A stretch of 64,000 bases of DNA from Sulfuriflexus mobilis (GTDB taxonomy: Bacteria; Pseudomonadota; Gammaproteobacteria; AKS1): the NCBI RefSeq assembly GCF_003967195.1, contig NZ_AP018725.1, positions 434,001-498,000 on the forward strand, written 5' to 3'. The notes beneath the pieces are model-generated. The model saw only the letters and a program-made list of their open reading frames with translations, searched no databases and was not told the origin of the DNA. This document shows, piece after piece, positions 28,539 to 36,404 of the stretch (positions are counted from its first letter, which is position 1; every line of letters starts with the position of its first letter). A program made the position numbers and the translations under genes.

Positions 28539-29199
28539 CGCCCTGCCGGTCGGCTCGATAATCCCCTATGCGGGGCCGATCAATAACCCAAACAATCCCA
28601 ATGGTGGCAGCAACTACCCGGACTACGGCTCGAAGGCCTACAACTTATATCTGCAACAGCATGGCTGGCTGGTCTGCGACGGCAGCACCGTACTGGTGGC
28701 GAAATACCCAGAGCTATTTCGCTTCATCGGCTTCATCTACGGCCAGGCCGGCCCAGGGAAATTCATGCTGCCCGACTACCGGGGCCGTTTTCTGCGCGGC
28801 GTCAATCTTGACGCGTCAGGACCCGACAACCTGCCTCGCGACCCGCAGGAGGGGCAGCGCACTGCCTCCAGCAGCGGCGGTTGGTCCGGTAATCAGGTTG
28901 GTTCAGTGCAGGAGGATGCCTTCCAGGCACACGACCATCTCTATGAAAAAGCCACCTCACAGACCGCGCTTGGATACGCGGGGAAAGGTGCCTTTGACAG
29001 TTACACGATACCTGAGGCGCAAACGGATGGCGCCGTCGTGCCAACCGGTTACACACCCACCATCAGCATTCGCCAAGCGCCGGAGACCCGGGTCAAGAAC
29101 GCCTACGTCAACTTCATTATCAAGTGCAGCCGACGTCCACGGCCCTTCGGTTCGTTGCTGGAGGGCATGCTCGACCAGCTCGACAACGTCGGCTTCTGA
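28528..29199 (+). CDS. phage tail-collar-domain protein
   Basis: 223 residues; ATG at 28528 is preceded by GGAGGG at the right distance and lies inside the end of the large upstream gene. The N-terminal half has the tail-collar signature: PVGSIIPYAGP at 6-16, GWLVCDGSTV at about 47-56, and FMLPDYRGRFLRGVN at about 78-92. Tail-collar domains occur at the tips of phage tail fibres and in cellular proteins such as the microcystin-dependent Mdp group. No other phage gene is present, so it probably belongs to a cell-encoded surface or secreted structure. Confidence 0.85.
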   Translation: MLPDALPVGSIIPYAGPINNPNNPNGGSNYPDYGSKAYNLYLQQHGWLVCDGSTVLVAKYPELFRFIGFIYGQAGPGKFMLPDYRGRFLRGVNLDASGPDNLPRDPQEGQRTASSSGGWSGNQVGSVQEDAFQAHDHLYEKATSQTALGYAGKGAFDSYTIPEAQTDGAVVPTGYTPTISIRQAPETRVKNAYVNFIIKCSRRPRPFGSLLEGMLDQLDNVGF

Positions 29200-29317
29200 A
29201 ATTACAGCGGATAAATTTCACGCCCAGGCGACCATTCTCGTCTTACTAACATATGCAAACAGACATTGAGCACAAACACAGGTGCTCACCATAGAGTAGA
29301 CAAGAAAGGAAATAACA

Positions 29318-30028
29318 ATGGGGATGAACTACACGCTGGTAAACATCAATGCGAACACAGCAAGCGCCGTGTTGGTGAAAAACCTGCTAGACAGCAAGCC
29401 AACTAGCCCCTGTACTACATCTGCGACGACGCCTGAACCAACATCTGAACCGGCGCCGACGGCCGTGCCTAACTTCGTCTACACCCCGTGGCAACTTTTG
29501 AATCCATCGTTCGGTGCCGAGGAGATGTTCACCTACAACGACGTGCTATCCGTTGTGATCAAAAAATCCTCGTCGAGCGGGACCATCCAGAGTAAACATA
29601 CTCAAGTTTATCCCGGCAGCAGTTATATGGTGGTGATTGGTGAGAATGATATCCAGGTTGTAAATGATCGTCCAAACGGAACTGGCTATGTCGAAGTCAC
29701 CACGCCGACCCCGTCAGTCGATCCCTACAGCCTGGACATCGAGTGGTATCTGAGCAGCTTAAACGTGGCCGATGGCTCGAAGATCGGTATCACCCGGAAT
29801 ATCGGTGCCGACACCAGCGCCTTTTTCCAGCTCGACAACGGCACGCTACTTTTTATGCCGGTCTCGGACAATAAGCAAACACAGACCTATGCGCCAGACA
29901 AAGTCTCCGCAGCGACGGCCTATCAGCCACCGAGCTATGCCACCGGCATCAAGGTAACGCTTCAGGCCGACGAGGCCGGCAAATTCAATTACACCTTCGA
30001 TCAGCCAAATGCCCTCGAGCCAGGCTAG
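29318..30028 (+). CDS. unknown protein, distant member of the HAWQV paralogue family
   Basis: 236 residues, no signal peptide. After a Thr/Pro-rich stretch (about 33-50) the pattern YTPWQLLNPSFGAEEMFTYND (broken here as a guide: WQ, then FGAEE, then F-Y) parallels IHAWQVLTGSAGSTESFSYE of the next gene, and HTQVYPGSSYMVV parallels the IQPGQLLSAV segment. I read it as a diverged relative. A 7-bp stem-loop (29267-29288) precedes it. The ribosome site AGGAAA is upstream of ATG 29318. Confidence 0.65.
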   Translation: MGMNYTLVNINANTASAVLVKNLLDSKPTSPCTTSATTPEPTSEPAPTAVPNFVYTPWQLLNPSFGAEEMFTYNDVLSVVIKKSSSSGTIQSKHTQVYPGSSYMVVIGENDIQVVNDRPNGTGYVEVTTPTPSVDPYSLDIEWYLSSLNVADGSKIGITRNIGADTSAFFQLDNGTLLFMPVSDNKQTQTYAPDKVSAATAYQPPSYATGIKVTLQADEAGKFNYTFDQPNALEPG

Positions 30029-30128
30029 CCGACGAATCACTTCATCTGGCGTCGGGAGAGATACCGGACTCGGCTTCCTGCGCCGTTTTTATCTAGAGAG
30101 TCCATACCACACAACCAAGGAGTAAGAA

Positions 30129-30752
30129 ATGGCTACCAAATTTAACGTCAACATGGACGTGGAAGACATGCAGGGCAAGACCGTCCTGGTCTTCCTCAAG
30201 CCTCAGAACCCCCAACGCAACTTCATGATCCATGCCTGGCAGGTGCTCACCGGATCGGCCGGCTCGACCGAGTCCTTCTCGTACGAAGCGATCATGTCCA
30301 CTGACGTCAGCAGCATCGGCGTCAACAACAACACCATCATCTCCGGTCGGCAAACCATTCAACCGGGCCAACTGTTGTCGGCGGTCAGCCCCAACAGCCT
30401 GTCGCCGATGTTGCAAGAGGCCCCCACCTCGCTGGCCCAGGCCAAGTTGACCCCACAGCAATGCGGTGTGATCAACCAGACCAACCCGTTCATCCAGTTC
30501 AACAGCAACTGGTATGTGAACGACAAACCGGTGGTGACCATGCCCTACGTCGATGCCAACATGACGGTGAGCTTCGAATACATGCCGAACTTCTACTTCA
30601 TGGTGGCTTCGCCGCCCCTGATCGGTCAGACCTACATCGTCCAGAACTTCTCGGACATGACCCAGTACGTGATGCCGATCACCGCCACAGAGGTCGACGT
30701 CAGCCTGACTCGTAACCAGGGTCTCTGGTCCTTCGACTTCGCCGCGACATAA
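30129..30752 (+). CDS. unknown protein, HAWQV paralogue A
   Basis: 207 residues preceded by a strong AAGGAG site. No signal peptide or membrane segment. It shares with the following gene the ordered motifs DMQGK, VLVFL-PQ, HAWQVL, PGQL, DSLSP/NSLSP, the segment YMPNFYFMVASPPL and, near the C-terminus, the FSDMTQY stretch. The composition (Asn, Ser, Thr, aromatic, few charges) suggests a beta-sandwich. Function unknown. It could be a structural subunit or effector of the block. Confidence 0.75.
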   Translation: MATKFNVNMDVEDMQGKTVLVFLKPQNPQRNFMIHAWQVLTGSAGSTESFSYEAIMSTDVSSIGVNNNTIISGRQTIQPGQLLSAVSPNSLSPMLQEAPTSLAQAKLTPQQCGVINQTNPFIQFNSNWYVNDKPVVTMPYVDANMTVSFEYMPNFYFMVASPPLIGQTYIVQNFSDMTQYVMPITATEVDVSLTRNQGLWSFDFAAT

Positions 30753-30760
30753 GCGCCGCG

Positions 30761-30792
30761 CCGGATGGCCTGTCCATGGACAGGCCATCCGG
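30761..30792. repeat. perfect 32-bp palindrome between two paralogues
   Basis: Sixteen-base arms without a loop, left arm CCGGATGGCCTGTCCA. It lies 9 bases after the stop of paralogue A and 33 bases before the start of paralogue B. There is no U tract, so it is more likely an RNA processing or partial-termination hairpin, or a dimeric protein-binding site, than a simple terminator. Confidence 0.85.
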
Positions 30793-30824
30793 CAATTCTG
30801 GTTACCCGAATACAGGCAAACACC

Positions 30825-31460
30825 ATGATCGAATGCAGGGTTCATTCCAACGTCACCGACATGCAAGGCAAGCGAGTGCTGGTTTTTCTTCGGCCGCAAC
30901 GGCCGATAACCAGTTGTCATATTCATGCCTGGCAGGTCCTGGACATCTCGTCGGGCGCAACGGCCAGTTTTGATTTTGATCCCAAAGTTAGTGCATGTCT
31001 GCTTACGCAGGGAAAGGGTAGGGATAATCCCACCCGGTCCGCCGCGCAAATTATCCACCCCGGTCAACTCTTCCTGGCCACACGTCCTGACAGCCTGTCG
31101 CCGACCCTGGAACCGGCCCCGACAGGCATGGCTATCGCACGGCTGACCCCGTATCAATCCGGCGTTTACAACCAGACCTACCCCTACACCAGCGTCGATT
31201 GTGTCTGGCACGTCAGCGGCAGCCCCGTGGTCACTATTCCTAATCTGGATTGGGGCATGACGAGTGCCTTTGAGTATGTGCCGATGTTCTATTTCATGAT
31301 CGATGCCCCGCTCATTGCCGGGGAGAACTTCACCGTTCAGGCCTTTACCGATATGACACCGTATCGGGTGAGCATGGAGACGTCATCGCTTGATGTTTAT
31401 ATCACGCGCGACAAGGGGCGCTGGATGTTCAATTTCACTACTGACCTGGATGACGAGTGA
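30825..31460 (+). CDS. unknown protein, HAWQV paralogue B
   Basis: 211 residues from ATG at 30825; longer in-frame reading passes through the palindrome and is rejected. Clear relative of the preceding protein: TDMQGKRVLVFLRPQRP, IHAWQVLD, HPGQLFLA, PDSLSPTLE, YVPMFYFMIDAPLI and FTDMTPY align in order. It has extra Cys residues (at the start, and in ACLLTQG and VDCVWH) absent from paralogue A. No signal peptide. Function unknown. Confidence 0.75.
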   Translation: MIECRVHSNVTDMQGKRVLVFLRPQRPITSCHIHAWQVLDISSGATASFDFDPKVSACLLTQGKGRDNPTRSAAQIIHPGQLFLATRPDSLSPTLEPAPTGMAIARLTPYQSGVYNQTYPYTSVDCVWHVSGSPVVTIPNLDWGMTSAFEYVPMFYFMIDAPLIAGENFTVQAFTDMTPYRVSMETSSLDVYITRDKGRWMFNFTTDLDDE

Positions 31461-31584
31461 GGCAAAGCCTCAGTTCACATTATCAACGGCCCGAACGTCA
31501 TACGACTGCCAGGCATGAGCTGGATAGACCGCAGATGCATACCACGGCATGCATCATTCGAACCACGATAGCAGGAGTAATATC

Positions 31585-32169
31585 ATGAACAAACCATTCC
31601 GCATTATCACCGGCATCGACATCTGCTTGAAACCGATGAGCCACACCTGGAAAACCAGTCTTGGCTCATCCATGATGGCTGCCCTCGCACTCTATATATT
31701 GATCGCGGTACTGCTGGCGACAAATGCCCAGGCGGACATTTACCGCGGTATGCGAATCAACGACGCAGACCAACCACAAGTCGCCAACACGGCGCTGGGT
31801 CTGGGTGTACGGGATGCCGATGTCGTGCTCCAGGATGACATCGTCCTGCCTAACAACCCCGATACCGACGCGCCTCAAGGCACCTCGGTGGTCACGGCCA
31901 ATCCCTGTGAGCTTCCTGGTTTCACGCGCCCCGCCGGTAACAACTGGAACGGCACCGGCAGCGCCACTGTCAGGGTCTGGGTCATGGATGAGGTGGCCCA
32001 CCTGCCGGGCACCGCGCAGGTGCAAGCGGCAGCCATAGAGGACAGTCCGAATCACGCCGTGATCAGCACCGCTGGCGTCGGCCAGACCTTGGCCAACTTC
32101 CGTGTAATTGTCGGCAGCACCCAGGCACACTGGGCGGTTGTGCCACCGCCTGACGAGGCTTGCCCATAA
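31585..32169 (+). CDS. secreted protein of unknown function
   Basis: 194 residues from ATG 31585, preceded by CAGGAG. A long n-region is followed by a signal sequence (MAALALYILIAVLLATNAQA) and a secreted domain rich in Val, Asp, Pro and Thr, with two Cys (NPCELPG, and EACP at the C-terminus) that could form a disulfide. The strand pattern suggests a beta-sandwich. It follows paralogue B in the same orientation; a short hairpin (31458-31472) lies in the gap. Confidence 0.65.
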   Translation: MNKPFRIITGIDICLKPMSHTWKTSLGSSMMAALALYILIAVLLATNAQADIYRGMRINDADQPQVANTALGLGVRDADVVLQDDIVLPNNPDTDAPQGTSVVTANPCELPGFTRPAGNNWNGTGSATVRVWVMDEVAHLPGTAQVQAAAIEDSPNHAVISTAGVGQTLANFRVIVGSTQAHWAVVPPPDEACP

Positions 32170-32239
32170 AAATTACAGCCAGGGAAAACGTTGCTCCTCG
32201 CTTCGGGTGAACCGCGAAGACAAGGTAGCAAGGTGGGGC

Positions 32240-32509
32240 ATGGTGAGTAAAGGGAGACACGTCTTGGTGGGCTATTGTGAGAACTGCCTGACTAGCGGCG
32301 TTTTCACTTTCGCCGAACTCCTGTCCTGCATCCTTGACAGCAACGCTGCCGGACTCAGTAAGGCCGAGATCGTCGCCATTCTCAATGGTGTGCTGCAAAT
32401 CCTGGAGGCGCAGGGACGCGATGCGGAGTTCGAGATCGTCGCCGAACTTGTTCAGCGCATCAGCGGTTTTTTTTCACCCCATGGCGTTATCCATCTAAAG
32501 GATACCTAA
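32240..32509 (+). CDS. small helical protein of unknown function
   Basis: 89 residues from ATG 32240 (GTG at 32243 also possible). Mostly helical: FTFAELLSCILDSN, then SKAEIVAILNGVLQILEAQ, then EFEIVAELVQRIS. One N-terminal Cys pair (GYCENCLTSG) could bind metal. No signal peptide. An upstream extension to 32108 overlaps the preceding gene and is not favoured. Confidence 0.5.
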   Translation: MVSKGRHVLVGYCENCLTSGVFTFAELLSCILDSNAAGLSKAEIVAILNGVLQILEAQGRDAEFEIVAELVQRISGFFSPHGVIHLKDT

Positions 32510-32558
32510 TAACAGCAAAGCCAGGGCCTTAATGTATTTCGATAACAAATAATTAAGA

Positions 32559-32825
32559 GTGATACGGTTCTGCATGGCGACAGTAATCGCCTCCAGAACA
32601 AGATGTCCGCCATGGGAGACCCTGTCGTCGCGGATTTCCTGTTCACGGACATCTGATAAGAGCTATCCCGTGGCAATAACGCGCTGGGCTACATCGAAAA
32701 CCTGTTTGATGACCGTGCCGCCTTCAGCGGATATCGACCTCGACGAACTGTTTACTGCGCCAAATTTGCAAGAACCCTCTTACGTAACCTCTGCGTCCTG
32801 CCTGGTTTCACAGACCCGCGCATAG
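32559..32825 (+). pseudogene. possible frameshifted gene remnant
   Basis: Three overlapping frames each read like protein over part of this stretch: GDPVVADFLFTDI in one, NNALGYIENLFDDRAAF in the next, and DIDLDELFTAPNLQEPSYVT in the third, in left-to-right order. That pattern fits one small gene broken by two frameshifts. A single 88-residue frame also spans the region but its first half is poor. No family was recognised. Sequencing error cannot be excluded. Confidence 0.35.
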
Positions 32826-32874
32826 AAACGTCCTAATGGTGCCGACATGACCGGTATTTTCAGGGAGTACTCAC

Positions 32875-33540
32875 ATGCAAAAATCATCTTTATTCATTGT
32901 TCTGGCCACAACCTGGCTATTCATTTTCTCCGACGCCAGCCTGGCCGCCCGCGGCTATGAAGGTTATTACGACACCGTTGGCGGTACACCCTGGTTTGAC
33001 GGGGCAAAGTCCACCATTGACTATCAGAACACAATTGTTGGCTCGATCGCGATTGCCGTCTGGAGTGGCATAGATAATGGCGGTACTGGTGGCATGAAAT
33101 GGTTTCAGGGTGGCTGGGCCAAATGGCACAATGGTAATCCTCGGATCTATTGGGAGTTCACGGACAAGAATGGGAATTACCAGCGCGGCTATGACGTAGC
33201 CCCGGCCGCCTCGGAAACCTATGAGCAAAGCCGCAATGGGGCCAACGTCGAATGGAAACACGGTGTCACAGTTTACAAGACTGTGGCCTGGAACAAGTTC
33301 GACACCATTGAGTTTCGCAAGGTGCAGTACGGCGCGGAGATGCTCGATTCACCGAACGATCACACACCAGGTAGCGCCACCAGCAAAAACAACTGTGCCG
33401 CCTCCACCGCGCGCCGTGCCGGCGCGGCCTTCGCCTTTACCGGCCTGGCCAATCAACTCAACAGCGCGACCAACGGCCATGTCGAGACCTACCTGCCTGT
33501 GGGCAGTGGCAATTTCCGTACCTGGGACGATCGCGACTGA
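32875..33540 (+). CDS. secreted Trp/Gly-rich protein of unknown function
   Basis: 221 residues with a clear signal peptide (ending SDASLAARG). The mature part has repeated aromatic and Gly motifs (GGTPWFDGA, GGMKWFQGGWAKWHNGNP, IYWEFTDKNGNY), as in carbohydrate-binding or beta-sandwich surface proteins. One Cys near KNNCAAS. No catalytic motif is evident. It lies in the same-strand accessory run, preceded by CAGGGAG. Confidence 0.7.
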   Translation: MQKSSLFIVLATTWLFIFSDASLAARGYEGYYDTVGGTPWFDGAKSTIDYQNTIVGSIAIAVWSGIDNGGTGGMKWFQGGWAKWHNGNPRIYWEFTDKNGNYQRGYDVAPAASETYEQSRNGANVEWKHGVTVYKTVAWNKFDTIEFRKVQYGAEMLDSPNDHTPGSATSKNNCAASTARRAGAAFAFTGLANQLNSATNGHVETYLPVGSGNFRTWDDRD

Positions 33541-33579
33541 CCCGCCCTACAACTCATCAGACCTTAAAAGGATAGTCCT

Positions 33580-34419
33580 ATGCACAACCAACGTTGCACT
33601 ACCTGGTATCTCCTGATTCTGTTGCTGGTTCTGGCCCCACTCAGCCACGCTGACAAAGTGACGCAAAACAGGGTCGGCACACTGAGTTGGGAAAGTACGC
33701 GTGTGCCGCCCACCATTTCGCTCAACGAGGCCAACCGAGCCGCCGCCAAGTATCTTGGTCTGACCGCCACATCCGATCGTAGCGCTTTCGTGCAAATCAC
33801 CGATTCTACCCGCTATGGCAACGTGGCGCAGACCGTCTTCCCCGGCTGGCAACTGCATTACACCGGCATACCTGTTGCCAATAAAAACACCGGTGCATCA
33901 AGCTTGGTTAACTTGACCGTGTTGATCGACGGCAGCACCGGCCCCGATGGTCGTCCGACCAAGGCCCTGGTTGCGGCCATAACCGACATCAACCAGGCGA
34001 CCTGGCTGCCGCCAATACTGCCCAAGCGGGACTATACCCAGGCCATGCAAGATGATGGCTGGCAGGTCGATCGCCTGCCGTCCACCCCGCTCAACTCGAA
34101 TGCGACACAGTTGTTTGCCGCACTGTGGGCCAACAACGGCATTGATCCCGCTCAGGCCGGTCAGATATTGCTACGGCCCATGCAGGTCACTCTGGCCCTG
34201 CCGGCTAAGCGTGATAGCAGTGGTCGTTTGCAGCCCTTGCAGCCGAGCGGCATCTACTGGATCGCGCTTGTTACCGGTACCAAAACCCACATCATTACTC
34301 CCCCCGACTCGATTGTACCGAGCCCGGCAACCACCCGCGACGAGCGTTACATGACGGGCCTGGTCGCCTTGTTCAGCGACATTGGCCAGCAATCGGTGCG
34401 GGGTGTCTACCTGCCCTAG
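33580..34419 (+). CDS. secreted protein of unknown function, last gene of the block
   Basis: 279 residues with a signal peptide (LLILLLVLAPLSHA). The mature part has alternating strands and helices, e.g. SLNEANRAAAKYLGL and ATQLFAALWANNGIDPAQAG, and ends GVYLP. No Cys in the mature part, no known catalytic motif. Starts 40 bases after the previous stop and is followed by a strong terminator, so it closes the transcript begun by the sigma factor region. Confidence 0.7.
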   Translation: MHNQRCTTWYLLILLLVLAPLSHADKVTQNRVGTLSWESTRVPPTISLNEANRAAAKYLGLTATSDRSAFVQITDSTRYGNVAQTVFPGWQLHYTGIPVANKNTGASSLVNLTVLIDGSTGPDGRPTKALVAAITDINQATWLPPILPKRDYTQAMQDDGWQVDRLPSTPLNSNATQLFAALWANNGIDPAQAGQILLRPMQVTLALPAKRDSSGRLQPLQPSGIYWIALVTGTKTHIITPPDSIVPSPATTRDERYMTGLVALFSDIGQQSVRGVYLP

Positions 34420-34472
34420 GCTGGACGCTTCAAAACATATCGCACCCCCCTAACCTGCGATGTGTCCTGTCT

Positions 34473-34500
34473 CCCGGGCTGCAAGGCCCGGGTTTTTTTT
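34473..34500 (+). terminator. strong intrinsic terminator of the accessory block
   Basis: CCCGGGC (34473-34479) pairs perfectly with GCCCGGG (34486-34492) around TGCAAG and is followed by eight T residues. Located 54 bases after the last secreted-protein gene. Confidence 0.9.
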
Positions 34501-34566
34501 GCTCATCCGCAGGAGCACAACTATCTGGTTCATGCCTGGCAGGTAGTCACTTTCTATATATCTGTA
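34492..34566 (+). pseudogene. remnant of a fourth HAWQV paralogue
   Basis: Directly after the terminator, the frame containing VFFAHPQEHNYLVHAWQVVT matches paralogues A and B around NFMIHAWQVLT: N, H, A, W, Q, V and T are identical and the residues between are conservative. The DNA also shares the 14-mer catgcctggcaggt with both intact genes (30229-30242 and 30925-30938). No start, and the similarity stops after about 25 codons, so this is a leftover fragment of a lost copy. Confidence 0.6.
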
Positions 34567-34644
34567 CGTGGCTACCAAAAATGGTCATCTTGTTTACATG
34601 GGGATTCCACTTCGTGCATTTTCTCCCCATTCAATTCTGAGAGA

Positions 34645-34860
34645 TCACTCGCGCATTACTGCACGGGTGATCAGGCTGGCTAGGGGTCTAAGTACTAACA
34701 ATGCGATAAATGCCATCGGCAAAGCAATATAAAAAGCATGCATCCAACGCTGAATGAATCCTGCATCTATACTGGTATTAACAAGTGTGATGACACCAGA
34801 CATGAACAGGCTCATTAGCGCCGCCATAATCAACGAATGTATTATCTGCTCACGTGTCAT
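34645..34860 (-). CDS. small DUF2798-like membrane protein
   Basis: 71 residues with two transmembrane helices (SLIMAALMSLFMSGVITLV, then AFYIALPMAFIALLVLRPLA), the pattern of DUF2798 proteins. The start overlaps the stop of the carboxymuconolactone-decarboxylase-like gene by four bases. Function unknown; family members are often next to LysR or TetR regulators. Confidence 0.7.
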   Translation of the reverse strand: MTREQIIHSLIMAALMSLFMSGVITLVNTSIDAGFIQRWMHAFYIALPMAFIALLVLRPLASLITRAVMRE

Positions 34861-35390
34861 GGTGCCGAGTGTTCTATAAAGCCCTGAAAGGATGCAACAT
34901 AGCCTCCCTTGTTGACCGTATCCTTGCCGATTTCGGTAAAGGCGGCGTCTGGCAGGCCCTTGAAACCTAATCCCGTGGCAATGGTGTTGTATAGCTTCTG
35001 GATCGCGACCAGCGCCACGACATCCTCCACTGTCTGTTCACTCCAGCCAGCCGCAAGAACAGTTTGGATATCGTCTGGTTCGATCGAGGTGGCATCCTGA
35101 TTCACCTTGAGTGCGAATACGGTTACCGGCGCGAGCATCTTGCTTCGAAGTTTGCCTGACTCAGCCCTGAGTGCACCGGTCATCCCCCTTCGAATGCCAC
35201 TACAGAACTCGGAATGGTTCGCCTTACTGATTGCGGCGGCAATGGACTCGGCCTCTAACCACGTGAGTCCAGACAACCCCCGGCTCACATTGTCGAAAAA
35301 CTCCACAATGGGCATGTAGCGTTTGTGATCACGCAGCAGAAGCAACAATAAATTTTGGTTGAGATCTTTGGTGTAGCTTAGATAGGACAT
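34857..35390 (-). CDS. carboxymuconolactone decarboxylase/AhpD-like protein
   Basis: 177 residues, all helical, resembling the AhpD/CMD fold: LTWLEAESIAAAISKANHSEFCSGI matches in pattern the helix carrying the AhpD Cys pair (quoted here by its key residues H, F, C), but only one Cys (C about 68) remains, so the CxxC peroxidase chemistry is doubtful. A second helical repeat holds VEDVVALVAIQKLYNTIA. It is divergent from a LysR gene that probably controls it. Confidence 0.65.
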   Translation of the reverse strand: MSYLSYTKDLNQNLLLLLLRDHKRYMPIVEFFDNVSRGLSGLTWLEAESIAAAISKANHSEFCSGIRRGMTGALRAESGKLRSKMLAPVTVFALKVNQDATSIEPDDIQTVLAAGWSEQTVEDVVALVAIQKLYNTIATGLGFKGLPDAAFTEIGKDTVNKGGYVASFQGFIEHSAP

Positions 35391-35445
35391 AGTAATCCCC
35401 CCTTATGGGTCAAAATCCTGTTATTTACTCGATAAATCATGCTAA

Positions 35446-35459
35446 CTTATGCGAATAAG
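35446..35459. promoter_or_regulatory. possible LysR operator
   Basis: CTTAT-gcga-ATAAG, a dyad containing the T-N11-A pattern used by LysR regulators, in the 104-base gap between the divergent CMD-like and LysR genes and 36 bases before the LysR start. Confidence 0.45.
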
Positions 35460-35494
35460 CAAATAAATTAGGCAATAATGAAAGGTTTGCTTGC

Positions 35495-36385
35495 ATGAAT
35501 GCACAGGTATTGGAATGGAACGATCTACGTTTTGTCCTGGCCGTATGTCGCCAAGGCACACTGTCTGGGGCGGCCCGGGAGCTGGGCGTCAACCATTCGA
35601 CGGTATTTCGACGTATCGGCGCCATCGAGGAAAAGGTCGCGATGCGCTTGTTTGAGCGGCTGCCAACCGGCTACGTCATGACGGAGGCCAGTGAGGCCAT
35701 GCTGAAATCCGCCGAGATTATTGAGGCGGAAATGTTCAATCTCTCGCGCAAACTCGTCGGGGGTGACACCCGCCTGAGCGGGGCTTTACACGTCACGGCA
35801 CCCGACGCGCTCGCCATAGAAATTTTGCTGCCTCATATCGTCAGCTTTTGCCGCACTTATCCTGGGATCGAACTTAACCTCTCGGTCGAAAACAGCTTTC
35901 TGGACCTCTCGCTACGGGAGGCGGATGTGGCGATTCGCTCGACCACAACACCACCAGAAACCGCGGTGGGTCGTCGCCTGTGTAACCTGGGCGCGACTAT
36001 CTATGGGGCATCTCAGTATCTTGATGATCACAGCGGCGCCACGCTTGAAGAATATGCCTGGCTGATGCCGCAAAAAAACCAGGGCTGGTTCTCAGCCAAT
36101 CAGTGGTTAGCACAACATCATCCTGAGGCCTCGGTCGTATTTCGCAGTAATACATTATTGGCATTGTTTGAGGCGGTAAAACAAGGTCTTGGCGTTGCAC
36201 CGCTGCCATTTTTTCTCGCCGACCCAGAGGTTGGGCTCAAACGCGTTTTAGCGCCGCCGAAAGAATTTACCTCTGAACTGTGGTTGCTTACCCACCCCGA
36301 CCTCAGGCGCACCGCCCGCGTTCGGGCCTTCGTAGAGTTCTTAAGAGAGGCGATTGGGCATGTACAGAACCGCATTGAGGGGTAA
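35495..36385 (+). CDS. LysR-family transcriptional regulator
   Basis: 296 residues, typical LysR length. The N-terminal winged helix-turn-helix covers about 5-65 (FVLAVCRQGTLSGAARELG, then STVFRRIGAIEEKVAMRLFER), followed by a periplasmic-binding-protein-like effector domain. It is divergent from the CMD-like/DUF2798 pair, the usual arrangement for control of the neighbour. The effector is unknown. Confidence 0.9.
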   Translation: MNAQVLEWNDLRFVLAVCRQGTLSGAARELGVNHSTVFRRIGAIEEKVAMRLFERLPTGYVMTEASEAMLKSAEIIEAEMFNLSRKLVGGDTRLSGALHVTAPDALAIEILLPHIVSFCRTYPGIELNLSVENSFLDLSLREADVAIRSTTTPPETAVGRRLCNLGATIYGASQYLDDHSGATLEEYAWLMPQKNQGWFSANQWLAQHHPEASVVFRSNTLLALFEAVKQGLGVAPLPFFLADPEVGLKRVLAPPKEFTSELWLLTHPDLRRTARVRAFVEFLREAIGHVQNRIEG

Positions 36386-36404
36386 GCGGGCACGCATTCA
36401 CAAA

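Noticed and set aside
30093-31211. 372-codon minus-strand frame across paralogues A and B
   Set aside because: His/Gly/Val-rich composition typical of an antisense shadow; crosses two supported genes and the palindrome.
31509-31521. Inverted copy of the 12-mer ctgccaggcatg from the HAWQV genes
   Set aside because: Twelve bases only and no flanking similarity; probably chance.
24604-34500. Prophage or contractile injection system
   Set aside because: Only a tail-collar domain is present; no capsid, sheath, tube, baseplate or integrase gene.
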